Below are positions 1 to 11,944 of a stretch of 64,000 bases of DNA, in pieces. Location: assembly GCF_019670005.1 (NCBI RefSeq), contig NZ_AP019784.1, forward strand, positions 209,906-273,905, written 5' to 3'. Each line of letters begins with the position of its first letter. The first letter of the stretch is position 1. The notes under the pieces were generated by a model, which was not told the origin of the DNA, did not search any database, and saw only the letters and a list, made by a program, of their open reading frames with translations. Source of the DNA: Methylomagnum ishizawai (GTDB lineage: Bacteria; Pseudomonadota; Gammaproteobacteria; Methylococcales; Methylococcaceae). The position numbers were made by a program, and so were the translations under genes.

Positions 1-1595
<1,595 letters not shown>

Positions 1596-1603
<8 letters not shown>

Positions 1604-3204
1604 GGCGCCCCCCTCCCTGCGATAGCGGCCGGCACAGCCCGTAGCCCCGGAACCGCCCGGCGCCGATCAGCACCGGGCCGCGCACCTCCCGCTCGAACAG
1701 GAGCACGGCATGGGCGTGGTGCATGGGCCGCCGTCGGATTTGCGGGCGAGGGGCGGGAACTCGCCGGCGCGCGGTACCCCCCGTATGAGCGAGTCCGGGT
1801 GCAGCAGCACGTCGAGCGGGCGCGGCAGTCCGATCCGCTCGCAGGCGTCCTTGACCACTTCGGCGGCCTTTTCCCACCGGTCCTTGCCGCCGCAGTGGCG
1901 GTCCAGTACCACCGGGGTCACGCTGGCCCAGCGCCGCGAGGGCCGGGTCCAGGCCTCGGCCCACAGGCTCTTTTGGGGGGGCCGGGCGCGGGTCTCCAGT
2001 TCCGCGCGGCACTCCAGCCAGCGGCCGTCGAACAGGGACAGGGACGCGGGCAGGCCATGCCCGTCCCGGAGCCAAGGCTCGAGGATGGCGGCGGCCTCGG
2101 CGGGGTCGAGGCCGCGCGGCAAGGCCAGAGCCAGCCCCATGACGCGGCCGTCGGCATGGTCGTGGTCCACGAAGGGCGGCGGCAGCAGGGCGACGTGCGG
2201 CAGGGCGGTGGCTCGGCCGTCGGCGGCGTGGCCCGACAGCCATTCCGGGATGGCCGCCCCCGGTGCACGGCAGGCGGCCAGCGTCGCGCCCCGCAGGGCT
2301 TCCGTGAGTTTGAGGGTGGCGTGCAGGGACGGGCGTTGCCCGTCCAGGGCCAGCACCAGCAGGTGCGGGTCGAACAGGCTCTGCCCGGGCACCCGCTCGT
2401 CCGCCGGCTGCTCGGGCCGGCCATAGGCCTGCCACATGCCGGGAACGGGACGGAGGCTGACCGGACGGCCGTTCGGGAACCGGTCGCTCAATTGCTCTTT
2501 CAGCATCTTTTTCTCCTTGGACTTGGAAGCCTCGGCGAGGCGGGCCACCAGCCCGCCCCAAGCGATAACCTGGTCGCGGTTGCAGCGCCGTTCCAGGTCG
2601 TCCAGCCGGCCGGTGCCGGACACCCGCAACCGGTGGGCGCCCAGGCCCTCCACCGGCACCCAGTCGGCGGCGGGCGGGGAATCCTCCAGCCACATCTGGA
2701 CAAGGGAGGCGGAATGCCCGACCGAGATCACCTTGCGGCACAGCGACACCAGCGGGGCCCGGTGCGGCTCGGGGACCCCGCCGTCCCAACTCAGGTAAAC
2801 GTCGGGATCGGCGGGGATGGCGACGGGAAAGGCGCGGGGCTGGCGGGAACGGTATTCGGGCAGGAGGCCCAGCCCGGCCTCCTTGAGCCTGCCGGGATCG
2901 TGGGTGTCGGGGGTTTTCCGGCCCAGCTCGGTGTCGTTCACCGGGACATAACCGACCACGGGCCCGCCACCGCCCGTCCCGCTCCGGAAGGTGGCTTCGG
3001 CCGCCCTGATGGCGGGCGGCGGCAAGCGTTCCAGCCAAAGCAGGACGGCGCGCTCCTCCTCCGCCCGGCCGGTCTCGAACCAGGCCGCCGCCAGCGCCAT
3101 GAACACCCGGTCGGGATGCGGCGGCCACTCGGCGCGCTGCTTCCCCGCGCCGTCGGCGGCGGCCATGGCCCAGCCGTTGAGATAACGAAGGCCCAGGGCG
3201 AACA

Positions 3205-3205
<1 letters not shown>
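1596..3205 (-). pseudogene. csb2: csb2 (Cas5-Cas6-like) of type I-G CRISPR-Cas, one frameshift near 3' end
   Basis: Csb2 is the fused Cas5/Cas6-like subunit of type I-G Cascade, expected to bind and process crRNA. The start at ATG 3205 (MFALGLRYLNGWAMA) is favoured over an upstream in-frame ATG because it gives the conserved N-terminus with AEWPPHPDRVFMALAAAW and overlaps the csb1 stop by one base. The frame runs about 490 residues to LARKSDGG. There one base appears to be missing in a GGCGGCCC run (about 1715-1730). The family C-terminus MHHAHAVLLFEREVRGPVL, then AGRFRGYGLCRPL, follows in the next frame and ends at TGA 1596-1598. The total of 1610 nt is one base short of a whole number of codons. 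As it stands, the protein would lose its conserved C-terminal Cas6-like motif and is probably non-functional. Confidence 0.8.
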
Positions 3206-4429
<1,224 letters not shown>

Positions 4430-5002
4430 GATGGATTTCTCCTGTGGTTTCGGTGGAAAGAAAAAACCGCATGGAATAGCCCCCCTCCGAAAATCCGGCC
4501 GCCAATCCCGAATGGCATGCGCTTCCATCCCCGAACGACGGAACGCCCCGGCAGGCCCGGACGGCCCAGGGAACGCTTTCCCATTCGAAAAGCGGGGACG
4601 GTATTCAGTTTTCGTGCGATGAGAGGGCGGATAGGCAGCCCCGGCGTGGCCGGGAAGCTGCCTAATCCGATTACTCCAATGAGGCCAGGGTCTTGTACCC
4701 TGGAGATGGTTCGCTCTGATCAGGGACCTCGAGTCCGCCCATGCTGCAATGTGGCCGTTGATCCAATGGATCAGGACGGGGTTTTCCCGGGCGGGAGGCG
4801 ATCCTTTTCGCGAAATGGTGAGCGGCCTGAACTATTACGTCTAGTGCTCCCATCAATCAAAAAAAATTTACCGGCGTGAAGGTTGTTTCCACCGCAATGA
4901 CCGCATATCTTCCAGGCCCTGACGGAGAACCTCACCCACATGGCACCTTCCATGTTCGAGGATCGCTCGGGCGGTTGGCCGGGGTTCTGGTAGGCAGCGC
5001 GA
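4430..5002. other. Intergenic region between csb1 and integrase remnant
   Basis: No convincing gene. It must hold the cas operon promoter, and AGGAG before csb1 ATG 4429 is the only element I can place. A small perfect hairpin CCAGGGT-CTTGT-ACCCTGG lies near 4694-4712 and an inverted TGATCC/GGATCA pair near 4757-4771; neither has a known role. I see no CRISPR repeats here. Confidence 0.5.
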
Positions 5003-5659
5003 TCAAAAGTCCAGGGGACTCCGTGCCTCCTTGAGCGTGGAACTCCGCACCGTGTGGGTGTAGATCATGGTGGTTTTGAGGTCGCCGTGACCAAGCATTT
5101 CCTGGATGGTCCGGATATCATAGTTGGCCTGGAGCAGGTGGCTGGCGAAGCTGTGGCGGAAAGTGTGGGCGGAGGCGCGCTTGGTCAGCTGGCTTTTCCG
5201 CACCGCCTGGGTGATGGCGTCTTGGACATGCCGCTCGTGCAGATGATGGCGGCGGCATTCGTGCCCACCCCGGGGCAGGTTCGCGCGCGTCGGCATGATT
5301 GCCGGAAACAACCATTGCCAGGCCAGTTCCTGCGCCGCGCGTGGGTATTTGGCCCCCAAGCCATCGGGCAGGAAAACACCGGCGTAGCCCGATTCCAGGT
5401 CCGCCCGATGCCGCTGTTTCACTTTCTCGATCTGGGCCTTCAAGTCGGACGCCACGGCCATCGGCAAGGGCAGCGCGTGATCCTCCCGCCCCTTCCCATC
5501 ATGCACCGTCAACACGCCCATCGCGAAGTTCAAGTCCTTCACCCTGAGCTTCAGGCACTCGGACAAGCGCAGCCCGCAGCCATAGAGCAATTTCACAATC
5601 AAACCATAAGGATAGGCTAGGTTGCCGATCACCGTATCCACCTCTTCCCGCGACAGCAT
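5003..5659 (-). pseudogene. Integron integrase (IntI-type tyrosine recombinase), N-terminally truncated
   Basis: Catalytic domain of an integron integrase, which recombines attI and attC sites. 218 residues are present against about 320-340 for complete IntI. The active-site residues are visible: Arg in GCGLRLSECLKLRVKDL, HxxR in AHTFRHSFASHLL, and the terminal His and Tyr in LGHGDLKTTMIYTH. The IntI-specific insert is also present (FLPDGLGAKYPRAAQELAWQ, then WLFPA). The N-terminal core-binding domain is missing: an in-frame TAG lies six codons before ATG 5659. A purine-rich stretch (AGGAAGAGGGG) before that ATG means the stump could still be translated. It is divergent from the cassette at 5926, the normal layout of an integron. 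Without its DNA-clamping domain it is unlikely to recombine. Confidence 0.85.
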
Positions 5660-5870
5660 GGCAGTCCCCTCTTCCTATTCGGATAACACGCTCATTCAGG
5701 GTGTTAAACGAATAGCGAGGCTAGCAACCTGTTTTTTATTGTCAATCTATATGGACTGTTCCTTTATCGAGGCGCACAATGAGCGTGGAACTGAGGCGCA
5801 CCATTAGTATAACACGCCGATGGAATGTTAGACGGATCCGTATATTCCTAGTTGGACGGATACGAATACC
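5660..5870. other. Possible degenerate attI region
   Basis: AT-richer spacer between the integrase remnant and the attC site. It contains GTTRRRY-type core words at 5703 (GTTAAAC), 5827 (GTTAGAC) and 5851 (GTTGGAC). A direct repeat GACGGATCCGTAT/GACGGATACGAAT is present. A perfect 9-bp inverted repeat GTTGGACGG/CCGTCCAAC (5851-5859, 5869-5877) runs into the attC. An integron attI would be expected here, but I cannot choose between the core words. Confidence 0.4.
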
Positions 5871-5921
5871 GTCCAACGTGGGGAATCGAGCGGGCAGGGC
5901 CGCTCATCCCAAACGTTAGGC
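5871..5921 (+). other. Integron attC recombination site
   Basis: The ends match attC consensus boxes: GTCCAAC (RYYYAAC) at 5871-5877 and GTTAGGC (GTTRRRY) at 5915-5921. Between them, GGGA...GAGCGG and CCGCTC..TCCC can pair into the bulged hairpin typical of attC. At about 51 bp it is a short attC. The next open frame begins a few bases downstream, as expected for a cassette boundary. Confidence 0.75.
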
Positions 5922-5982
5922 TTACATGGAAGCCGTCACATGTGAGCTTGGCAAACAAACTGACGATCAATGGAGAATATTT

Positions 5983-6459
5983 ATGCAAGAAATTGACCAC
6001 GACGAAATTGAGCAAATGAAGAATCAAGCAACTCGCGAAGTTAAAGCAGTTCTTGATGAGCTTGAAAATGATTATCCTGGTATCACCGAAGGCATGGCAA
6101 CAGTACTTGCTTCAGGTGCAGGTGCCGCTGGGTCACTTGCTGCCTTATATGGATTGGGAGTAACCGGGCTATCTGCCGCCGGTATTACATCAGGATTAGC
6201 TGCTGCTGGCTCACTTGTTGGTGGAGGTATGGTAGCTGGTATAGGTGTCCTTGCTGCCCCAATAGCTCTTCTCGGCGTAGGTGCATATGCAGTTGCTAAA
6301 AAAATGAAAAACGCCAAATTAGCTGCCGCTTTGGGTACCGCAATAAGAAAACTCTACGAAATCCAAGAGCGTTTATTGCAAAATGCTGAATATTTCAAGG
6401 AAGAAATAGCAGGCATCAAAGCGGCAATTGATCTTCTTACAAAGAAGAAACCTGCATGA
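5983..6459 (+). CDS. Cassette-encoded Gly/Ala-rich hydrophobic protein, function unknown
   Basis: Not recognised. I prefer ATG 5983 (MQEIDHDEIEQMKNQA); an in-frame ATG at 5926 would add 19 residues. The protein of about 158 residues has an acidic helical N-terminus and then roughly 60 residues of Gly/Ala-rich hydrophobic sequence (GAGAAGSLAALYGLGV, SLVGGGMVAGIGVLAAPIAL) that could form a membrane hairpin or glycine-zipper helices. A charged helical tail (KKMKNAKLAAALG, LYEIQERLLQNAEYFKEE) follows. Base composition is far lower in GC than the surrounding genome, fitting acquisition as an integron cassette. Its stop overlaps the start of the next gene (ATGA at 6456), so the two form one operon. 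Integron cassettes often carry defence or toxin functions, and a membrane-active effector is a guess only. Confidence 0.65.
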   Translation: MQEIDHDEIEQMKNQATREVKAVLDELENDYPGITEGMATVLASGAGAAGSLAALYGLGVTGLSAAGITSGLAAAGSLVGGGMVAGIGVLAAPIALLGVGAYAVAKKMKNAKLAAALGTAIRKLYEIQERLLQNAEYFKEEIAGIKAAIDLLTKKKPA

Positions 6460-6655
6460 AAAAAGACGCATATCAAAATGAAATAAAAGCCATAAAACTG
6501 CTCCAAGATCGAACTACTGAAATTGCTAGCTCACATTCGTCAATCGGCAGTGATCTTGATTCGATAAAGGAGCAGCTTGCTGCTTTAGGAGCAATCGAAG
6601 TTTCACAGTTCCCTGAATTTTCGGCAAAGAAGGATGATTACCTACGGGCTATGTC

Positions 6656-8072
6656 CAGCCCTTTCAAACTGAAATAACCGATAGTATTATCGGCGCTCAA
6701 CATACCAACACCAATAGTCGAGATCAATGCTAGAGCTATTCCGCCAGAAAATGCCCCTGTCCTGCCTGCTGCACGGCCTACTGGAACGCTGCTTTGCGGC
6801 GGAGAGGCTGGACAGGATTTTCCTGGAGAACGCGAAGGAGCAATACACGCGGGAAATCCTATTTTCGACGGTGTGCGACCTCATGCTGAGCGTGGTCCTC
6901 AAGGTCCATCCCTCGATCAACGCGGCCTACCAGAAACACCCGGAACCCCTGGGGGTAACGGTATCCGCGCTCTACGAGAAACTCAAGGGCGTTGAATTAT
7001 CCGTGTCCCAAGCCCTGCTGCGCGATACCTCGGAAGACCTGTCGGATATTCTCGATGCCCTGGGTTTCACCCCCGAACCCTGGTTGCCGGGTTATCCGGT
7101 CCGCCTCCTCGACGGCAACTGTCTGGCGGCGAGCGAGAAACGCCTCGCCGTCCACCGCGAGGTCGGCGGTGCCGCGTTGCCGGGCAAGTCGCTGGTGGTG
7201 TTCGACCCGGAGCGCCGCCTGATGCGGGACGTGTTCCCTTGCGAGGACGGACATGCCCAGGAGCGCCGCCTGCTCGACGCCGTGGCCGGTATCCCCAAGG
7301 CCGGCGAACTGTGGATCGCCGACCGCAACTTCTGCACCGTGGGATTCCTCGACCGGCTCCAGGGCCGGAACGCCCACGCCTTGATGCGCTTGCACCTGAA
7401 CCTGCCGCTGACCGAGGAAACCCTGTTTTCCCAGGCCGGGGAACAGGGCGGCGGGCGGCTTTTGGAAAAGCGGGTCGGCGTGGCCGGGCGGCCCTATCGC
7501 CTCGTCCGCGTCGAACTCGAACAACCCACCCGCGACGGCGATGCCTTCGTCGATATCCTGACCGACCTCCCGGCGGACATACCCGCCGCCACCGTCGCCG
7601 ACCTCTACCGCAGGCGCTGGACCCTGGAAACCGCGTTCCAACACGTCGAAAAACATTTCAAGTCCGAGATCGAAACCCTGGCCTATCCCAAGGCCGCCCT
7701 GTTCGGATTCGCCCTGGCCCTGGTCGCCTATAACCTCTTCTCGGTCATGATCTCGGCGCTGGACTGCGCCCATGGAAAACCCGTGTCCAAGGATATCTCC
7801 GGGTATTATCTCTCCCACGAGATCGCCGCCACTTTCCTCGCGCTCATCCAACTCAGCGGGGTCGGCGACTGGCTGTTCGTCTCCGAACAAACCCCGGCGG
7901 AATTCGCCGCGTGGCTGCGCGAAACCGCCCGGAACATCCCGTTGCGTACCCTCACAAAGCATCCGCGCGGCCCGAAAAAGCCCATCGACAAACCGCCCTA
8001 CGACCCGAAACAGCCACATGTCTCGACATATCAATTACTTAGGAAGAAGAAGTAGTCACTTTGAAAGGGCTG
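6656..8072 (+). mobile_element. IS4-family insertion sequence, complete, 10-bp target duplication
   Basis: Ends are CAGCCCTTTCAAA (6656-6668) and its exact complement TTTGAAAGGGCTG (8060-8072), 13 bp before the first mismatch. The flanks are identical 10-mers GGGCTATGTC at 6646-6655 and 8073-8082. One transposase gene fills the element (1417 bp). Intact ends, frame and duplication indicate a recent insertion. It interrupts the second cassette gene. Confidence 0.92.
6727..8055 (+). CDS. IS4-family DDE transposase
   Basis: Transposase of the surrounding element, 442 residues, the usual size for the family. DDE residues are visible: first Asp in RLLDGNCLAAS (about residue 129), second Asp in LWIADRNFCT (about 198), and Glu in the YREK-like signature YRRRWTLETAFQHVEK (about 303). 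The C-terminus is basic (QLLRKKK). The start is ATG 6727, about 70 bases inside the left end; no strong ribosome site is obvious. The frame is uninterrupted, so the element may still be active. GC content is much higher than the cassette it entered and similar to the host chromosome, which suggests it moved from elsewhere in this genome or a close relative. Confidence 0.9.
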   Translation: MLELFRQKMPLSCLLHGLLERCFAAERLDRIFLENAKEQYTREILFSTVCDLMLSVVLKVHPSINAAYQKHPEPLGVTVSALYEKLKGVELSVSQALLRDTSEDLSDILDALGFTPEPWLPGYPVRLLDGNCLAASEKRLAVHREVGGAALPGKSLVVFDPERRLMRDVFPCEDGHAQERRLLDAVAGIPKAGELWIADRNFCTVGFLDRLQGRNAHALMRLHLNLPLTEETLFSQAGEQGGGRLLEKRVGVAGRPYRLVRVELEQPTRDGDAFVDILTDLPADIPAATVADLYRRRWTLETAFQHVEKHFKSEIETLAYPKAALFGFALALVAYNLFSVMISALDCAHGKPVSKDISGYYLSHEIAATFLALIQLSGVGDWLFVSEQTPAEFAAWLRETARNIPLRTLTKHPRGPKKPIDKPPYDPKQPHVSTYQLLRKKK

Positions 8073-8933
8073 GGGCTATGTCTTATGAACGCTCACTAGC
8101 CAAAGGCAATCTGACGGATATTTATCAGGAAGCTAAGTCACGGTATCAAGAGCCAATGGCTCTGAGTGAGATATTGACGGTAAACGACTGGAAAGATGTT
8201 GACGACAAGCTGGACCGGCGAATATATGATTTCAACACGCGATATGGACTAGACAAGTGGGACTACGCGATTGCTGGATCGTGCGGACTCTTTGCCGCCA
8301 TGCTTGACTTGTTGTGTGTAAAAGCACCCCCGAAGCCGACTATAAAGTGGAATCAAGAGGTTGATGGAACTTTCAACGAGTGGGTTCAAAAAGCCTTCAA
8401 CAAGGTTTTACCGCCAGACATCAGTAATGTGTTAAGTAAAGGAAATCCAATTGGGGCACCGGATTCTTCAGTAATGACGGATATTATAGGGGCACCTGCT
8501 AAAGTTCTAAATCCAGTCAATCACCGCCTACGATCTCTAGCCCATGACCCAATACTTGGGTTTCTCTTTGGGGTATGGGATATGATGAATGGCACCTGCA
8601 CAGTAGTAACAAACGGCGAAATTCTCAGTTTCCCCAGCACTAAAGGCCCTATAGACGGCAACGTTTTCCAGTTGCTTGGTCGAATGCTTGGACACTTACT
8701 ATCCGATGTAAATGCTCCATCTGCAAATGGAAATAGAGGCATGGGATTGCCAGCGCCATTCATGGGTATTTTACGAATGTTCGAGGGCATCCCTGTCGGA
8801 GACTCCAATTTCGGAAAGCAAATTGAATGGATGTATGTGAATGGCTATGACTTTCGGCAGTTCGTAGTCAGCAGTGTTCCCATGGCAATCATGGAAGTGT
8901 TACTTCGAGCCTTTTATACAATCAAGCAAATTA

Positions 8934-10124
8934 CTCCCTTCCCGCCCTAAGACCACCCACTTTTTGGCAGGCGGTAGATATGGCTGAGAATGTTCTTGAC
9001 CTGCTGGGGTGTTTGGGGAGTGGCCTGGGCCAAGTGCCGATGGACGCGCTCGGCCCGCTGCTGGACCGTCATGGCATGGGGCAGGTGGTAGAGGGAGTTC
9101 TTCCTGACGAGGCGGATGAGGTATTCGGCCGGGTTGAACTTGGGGGAGTAGGCCGGGGTGTGGAGGAAGTGCACGGCGATGCCCTGGGCCAGGGGGATTT
9201 CCGCCAGCAACTCGGCCAGAGCGGCCTTCATGGAGTCGTTGTGGATGGAGCAGTTGTCGAGGATGCACAGGATCTGGCGGAAGCCCAGGCTGGCGTAGCG
9301 CAGGACGATCAGGGCGATGACGTGGACGGCGTTCCGGGTTTTGGCCTGGGGTTGGAAGTCCACGGTGGTCTGGCCGCTGCCCAGGTCCAGGGCCAGGAAA
9401 CCGTTCAGCTTCTCCCGCCGCTTCTCGTTGCTCGGCGGCGCCGGGGCGGTGTTCTTCTCCGCCCAGGCGTAGTGGGTGCAGGTCGTGGACAGCAGCGCGA
9501 ACTCGTCGAGGGCTACGAGGGCGGTGCCGGGGTCGGCCTCGGCGGTTTTTTTTCGAGCGCCTCCACGAAGCCGGCCCGCTCGGCGGGCTGGGCGGGGCCG
9601 TAGTCGCGGTGGGCGCGCTGGTGGGAGAGGCCCAGTTCGTCGAAGATTTCGTAAAGCCGGTTGGCGCTCAGCGGCAGGCCCCACTTCTTAACGAGCAAAC
9701 CCTGGACGTGGGCCGCCGTCCATTGGTAACTGTCGATGCCATAGTCCGCCGGCGTCTTGTGGAGCAGGATGTAGCGCAGGACCTTGCGCCGCTGCGGGTT
9801 CAGGGCTTGCGGGCGGGGCCGCCTTTGCGGGGCCAGCAGGGCGTCGAAGCCACCATCCAGGTAGCTGTCCAGCCACTCCTCCAGCGTCTTGCGCTGGACT
9901 CCCTGGCTGCGGCAGACCCCGGCCATGCTCTCGCCGTCCCACAGGGCCTTCAAGGCCAGCAGCCTACGCCGTCGGCTTTGCTGCTGGTGGCGGTAGAACA
10001 GCGCCTGCCACCGTTCACGGTCCTGCGGGGCCAGCCGTTGGATGCGGATACAGCGGTTCATCGTGCCTTTCCCAGTCCAGTTCGATTGCCTATAAGCTTA
10101 GTCGTTCTTTAGACGGGAAGGGAG
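8934..10124 (-). mobile_element. IS630-family insertion sequence, complete
   Basis: The left end CTCCCTTCCCG and right end CGGGAAGGGAG are inverted copies. Each is flanked by TA (8932-8933 and 10125-10126), the target duplication expected of IS630/Tc1-type elements. The element is about 1.19 kb with a two-frame transposase on the minus strand. It ends the AT-rich cassette gene. Confidence 0.88.
8947..10061 (-). CDS. IS630-family transposase, two frames joined by probable -1 frameshift
   Basis: The upstream frame starts at ATG 10061 (MNRCIRIQRLAPQDRERW) and holds the helix-turn-helix part (VCRSQGVQRKTLEEWLDSYLD, SANRLYEIFDELGLSHQRAH). It would stop shortly after EALEKK. The downstream frame carries the DDE core: VALDEFALLST, ILDNCSIHNDS and SPKFNPAEYLIR, ending at 8947. 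The two overlap at a run of eight A on the coding strand (9553-9546), a classic slippery site. IS630 elements commonly make their transposase by such slippage, so I treat this as one functional gene and not a broken one. A plain frameshift mutation is the alternative. Confidence 0.8.
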
Positions 10125-10141
10125 TAAGTTAGTGGTTTTTA

Positions 10142-10664
10142 ATAATGTCTATTGTCCCCGGCGGTCCGCTCCAGCGGCAGGCCGTTGATACCGTGCGTGG
10201 GCAGGTCTGGGACCTGTACGCGGACCTCAAGCGCTACCGCCGCCAGCCGGACGAGGCCGCGAAGGCCGGACTGGCCGCCCGCTTCGACGCGATCTTCACC
10301 CAGAAGACCGGCTATGCCCGCCTGGACCTGACCCTCCAGCGAATCCGCCGCAACCGCGACGAACTGCTGCGGGTCCTGGACCGGCCGGACGTGCCCCTGC
10401 ACACCAACGGCAGCGAGCGGGACATCCGCTAGCAGGTCATCCGGAAGAAGATCAGCGGCGGCACCCGCAGCGACCTGGGGCGACGATGCCGCGACACCTT
10501 CCTCAGCCTGAAGCAAACCTGCCGCAAGCTCGGCGTCTCCTTTTGGCATTATTTGCTGGACCGCATCCTGGACGGCCGGGCCATCCCCCCTTTGCCAACG
10601 CTCATCCGCCAGCGCGCCGAGGCCTTGTCCGTTTGAGGCCCGCCAGGACTTTTTGAGAAGTTAC
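10142..10664 (+). pseudogene. IS66-like transposase, 3' fragment with right end
   Basis: C-terminal part of a DDE transposase of the IS66-like type. The frame from 10145 reads LQRQAVDTVRGQVWDLYADL and LLRVLDRPDVPLHTNGSERD, hits a stop at 10429 (TAG after DIR), and continues in the same frame with [38 protein letters not shown] to TGA 10634. The right end appears to be 10664: its complement begins GTAACTTCTC, and IS66 ends characteristically start GTAA. The N-terminal two thirds and the left end are gone. It abuts the IS3 fragment, so it probably once inserted into that element. Confidence 0.65.
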
Positions 10665-10952
10665 CACCTCCCGCTCCAACTCCTTGATCCTTTCCCGCTC
10701 GGCGGTCGTCGCCCCCCCCGCGCTCGCCGCCGTCCTTCTCGGACTGCCTTATCCAGCGCCGCAGCGTCTCCGCCGTGCAACCGATCTTCGTGGCGATCGA
10801 ACAGATCGCCGCCCATTGCGATTCATGCTCGCCCTGGTGCTCGCGCACCATGCGAACCGCCCGCTCCCTGACTTCGGATGAAAAGTTTGTTGTTTTCTTC
10901 ATGGCTCCATACTCTCAAATGTTGGAGCCTCCGAGAAACCCGGGGCGGTTCA
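10665..10952 (-). mobile_element. IS3-family fragment: left end and start of orfA
   Basis: OrfA of an IS3-family element starts at ATG 10902 ([20 protein letters not shown], then a helix-turn-helix [20 protein letters not shown]). The expected leucine-zipper region [15 protein letters not shown] is present only after a frame change at a run of eight G on the coding strand (10719-10712). The gene is cut at about 10665 by the IS66-like fragment. The terminal repeat TGAACCGCCCCGGGTTTCTC reads leftward from 10952, matching the style of IS3 ends. OrfB is missing, so the fragment cannot transpose. Confidence 0.8.
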
Positions 10953-11385
10953 CTTGTGGCAGATCCACCGCATCTTGAGGCCGGGTGGCCGCTTGGGATT
11001 GGCCACGGGCTCCAAGGAACATCCCAACCGGTTGCTGCAAGTGCGCCGCCAGGTGTTGTCCAAAGCGCCCTACAACGCCTTCCCCGAATCCCGCGCCGGT
11101 TCGCCGCACTGGGTCAGCGTGCCGGAATTGGTCTGGCTGCTGGACCGCAATGGCTTCTCGGTGGAGAAGGTCGAATTGAAGGAGAACGTGTTCAACCACC
11201 CGGACGCCGACGACGCCATCGATTTTTCCCAGGCCAGTTCCTTCGGCAATTTCCTGGGCCATTTGCCCGACGCCTTGCGCGAATCGGCCATCGCCGAGAT
11301 CAAGCAGGAATTGGAAAACTTCAGGACCGCGGACGGCATCCGCCTGGAAGGCCGCCGCATCGTGGCGATAGCCACCCAGAAATAG
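10953..11385 (+). pseudogene. Class I SAM methyltransferase, 5'-truncated by IS3 end
   Basis: Second half of a methyltransferase of the Methyltransf_11 type. The sequence starts abruptly at the IS3 terminal repeat with LWQIHRILRPGGRLGLATG, which is the region just after the SAM-binding motifs, and runs to TAG 11385 (RRIVAIATQK). The N-terminal SAM-binding glycine loop is missing. ATG 10954 lies in a different context and lacks a ribosome site. The substrate cannot be told. High GC and normal codon use mark it as host chromosome, so the IS3 fragment marks the right boundary of the accessory block. Confidence 0.75.
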
Positions 11386-11944
11386 TTGCGCCGTCCCGGC
11401 CTTCCGCCTTCCCACGCGGCCCCGGTATCCGGTTTGGGGACCACCTTGGCCCTTGCCAGCCGCTGCGGCGGTCCCGTCCGCAATCGGCGATACCGGCCCC
11501 GCGTCCCGCCATGCCCCGGCCTTCCGTCCGCGCCCGATTTTCCAAGCCCACATCCATAGGGCGACACCATGACCCTGGAACTCTAAGGCAAAGCGATGGG
11601 CGTCCCGCGCATCGCCGCAGCCCCAGGCGGCGCAGCCGGTATGCCAGACTGGGGGCCGCCTCGGAAAAACCGCCGCCGGCTCGATCTTTGTCAAGAGCGC
11701 CTGCCGGCTTGGGTACACGGTCCCGACAGGCCCGGACCGTCTGGCCCGGCCTGCCGTTGTGACATCAGCCCGGCATCACGGCTTGCCCGCACGACAGCAA
11801 ACTTCCGGCCGCCAAGGCATCCTATATCCCTGGAAGCCGCGTGGGGCCCGGCCTTGCGGGCATGCCACGCGCCGGGTCCGGTTTTTGCTCAAGTGGGGCC
11901 GACCCCGGAATCCCCGGTCCACAAGCCCTACGAGGAGCAACCCC
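11386..11944. other. Intergenic region before the flavin monooxygenase
   Basis: About 560 bases of GC-rich DNA without a frame I would defend. The only placed element is GAGGAG (11932-11937) serving the ATG at 11945. The promoter for that gene should lie here. No Fur-type palindrome is visible. Confidence 0.5.

Larger units (their letters stand above)
6456..8933 (+). pseudogene. Second cassette gene, split by IS4 and ended by IS630
   Basis: Not recognised. Starts at ATG 6456 (MKKDAYQNEIKAIKLLQDRT) overlapping the preceding stop. The first 66 codons run to LRAMS at 6655, where the IS4 element enters. Removing the element and one copy of the 10-bp duplication restores the frame directly into SYERSLAKGNLTDIYQEAKS at 8083. 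The restored frame then runs about 284 codons to IKQI at 8932, where the IS630 element sits in a TA. Beyond that element, 10127 onward reads KLVVFNNV in frame before merging into IS66-like sequence, so the true C-terminus is lost. The reconstructed protein exceeds 340 residues. Features are a coiled N-terminus, HDPILGFLFGVWDMMNGT and a conserved-looking MLGHLLSDVNAPSANG, GMGLPAPFMGIL stretch. AT-rich like its partner. Confidence 0.7.

Noticed and set aside
4630..4760. Possible tRNA or small RNA with hairpin CCAGGGT-CTTGT-ACCCTGG
   Set aside because: No cloverleaf, no T-loop consensus and no terminator; left as an unexplained hairpin.
5660..5870. Further attC sites around GTTAAAC (5703) and GTTAGAC (5827)
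   Set aside because: The matching RYYYAAC partner and stem could not be found at a proper distance, so only the 5871-5921 site is called.
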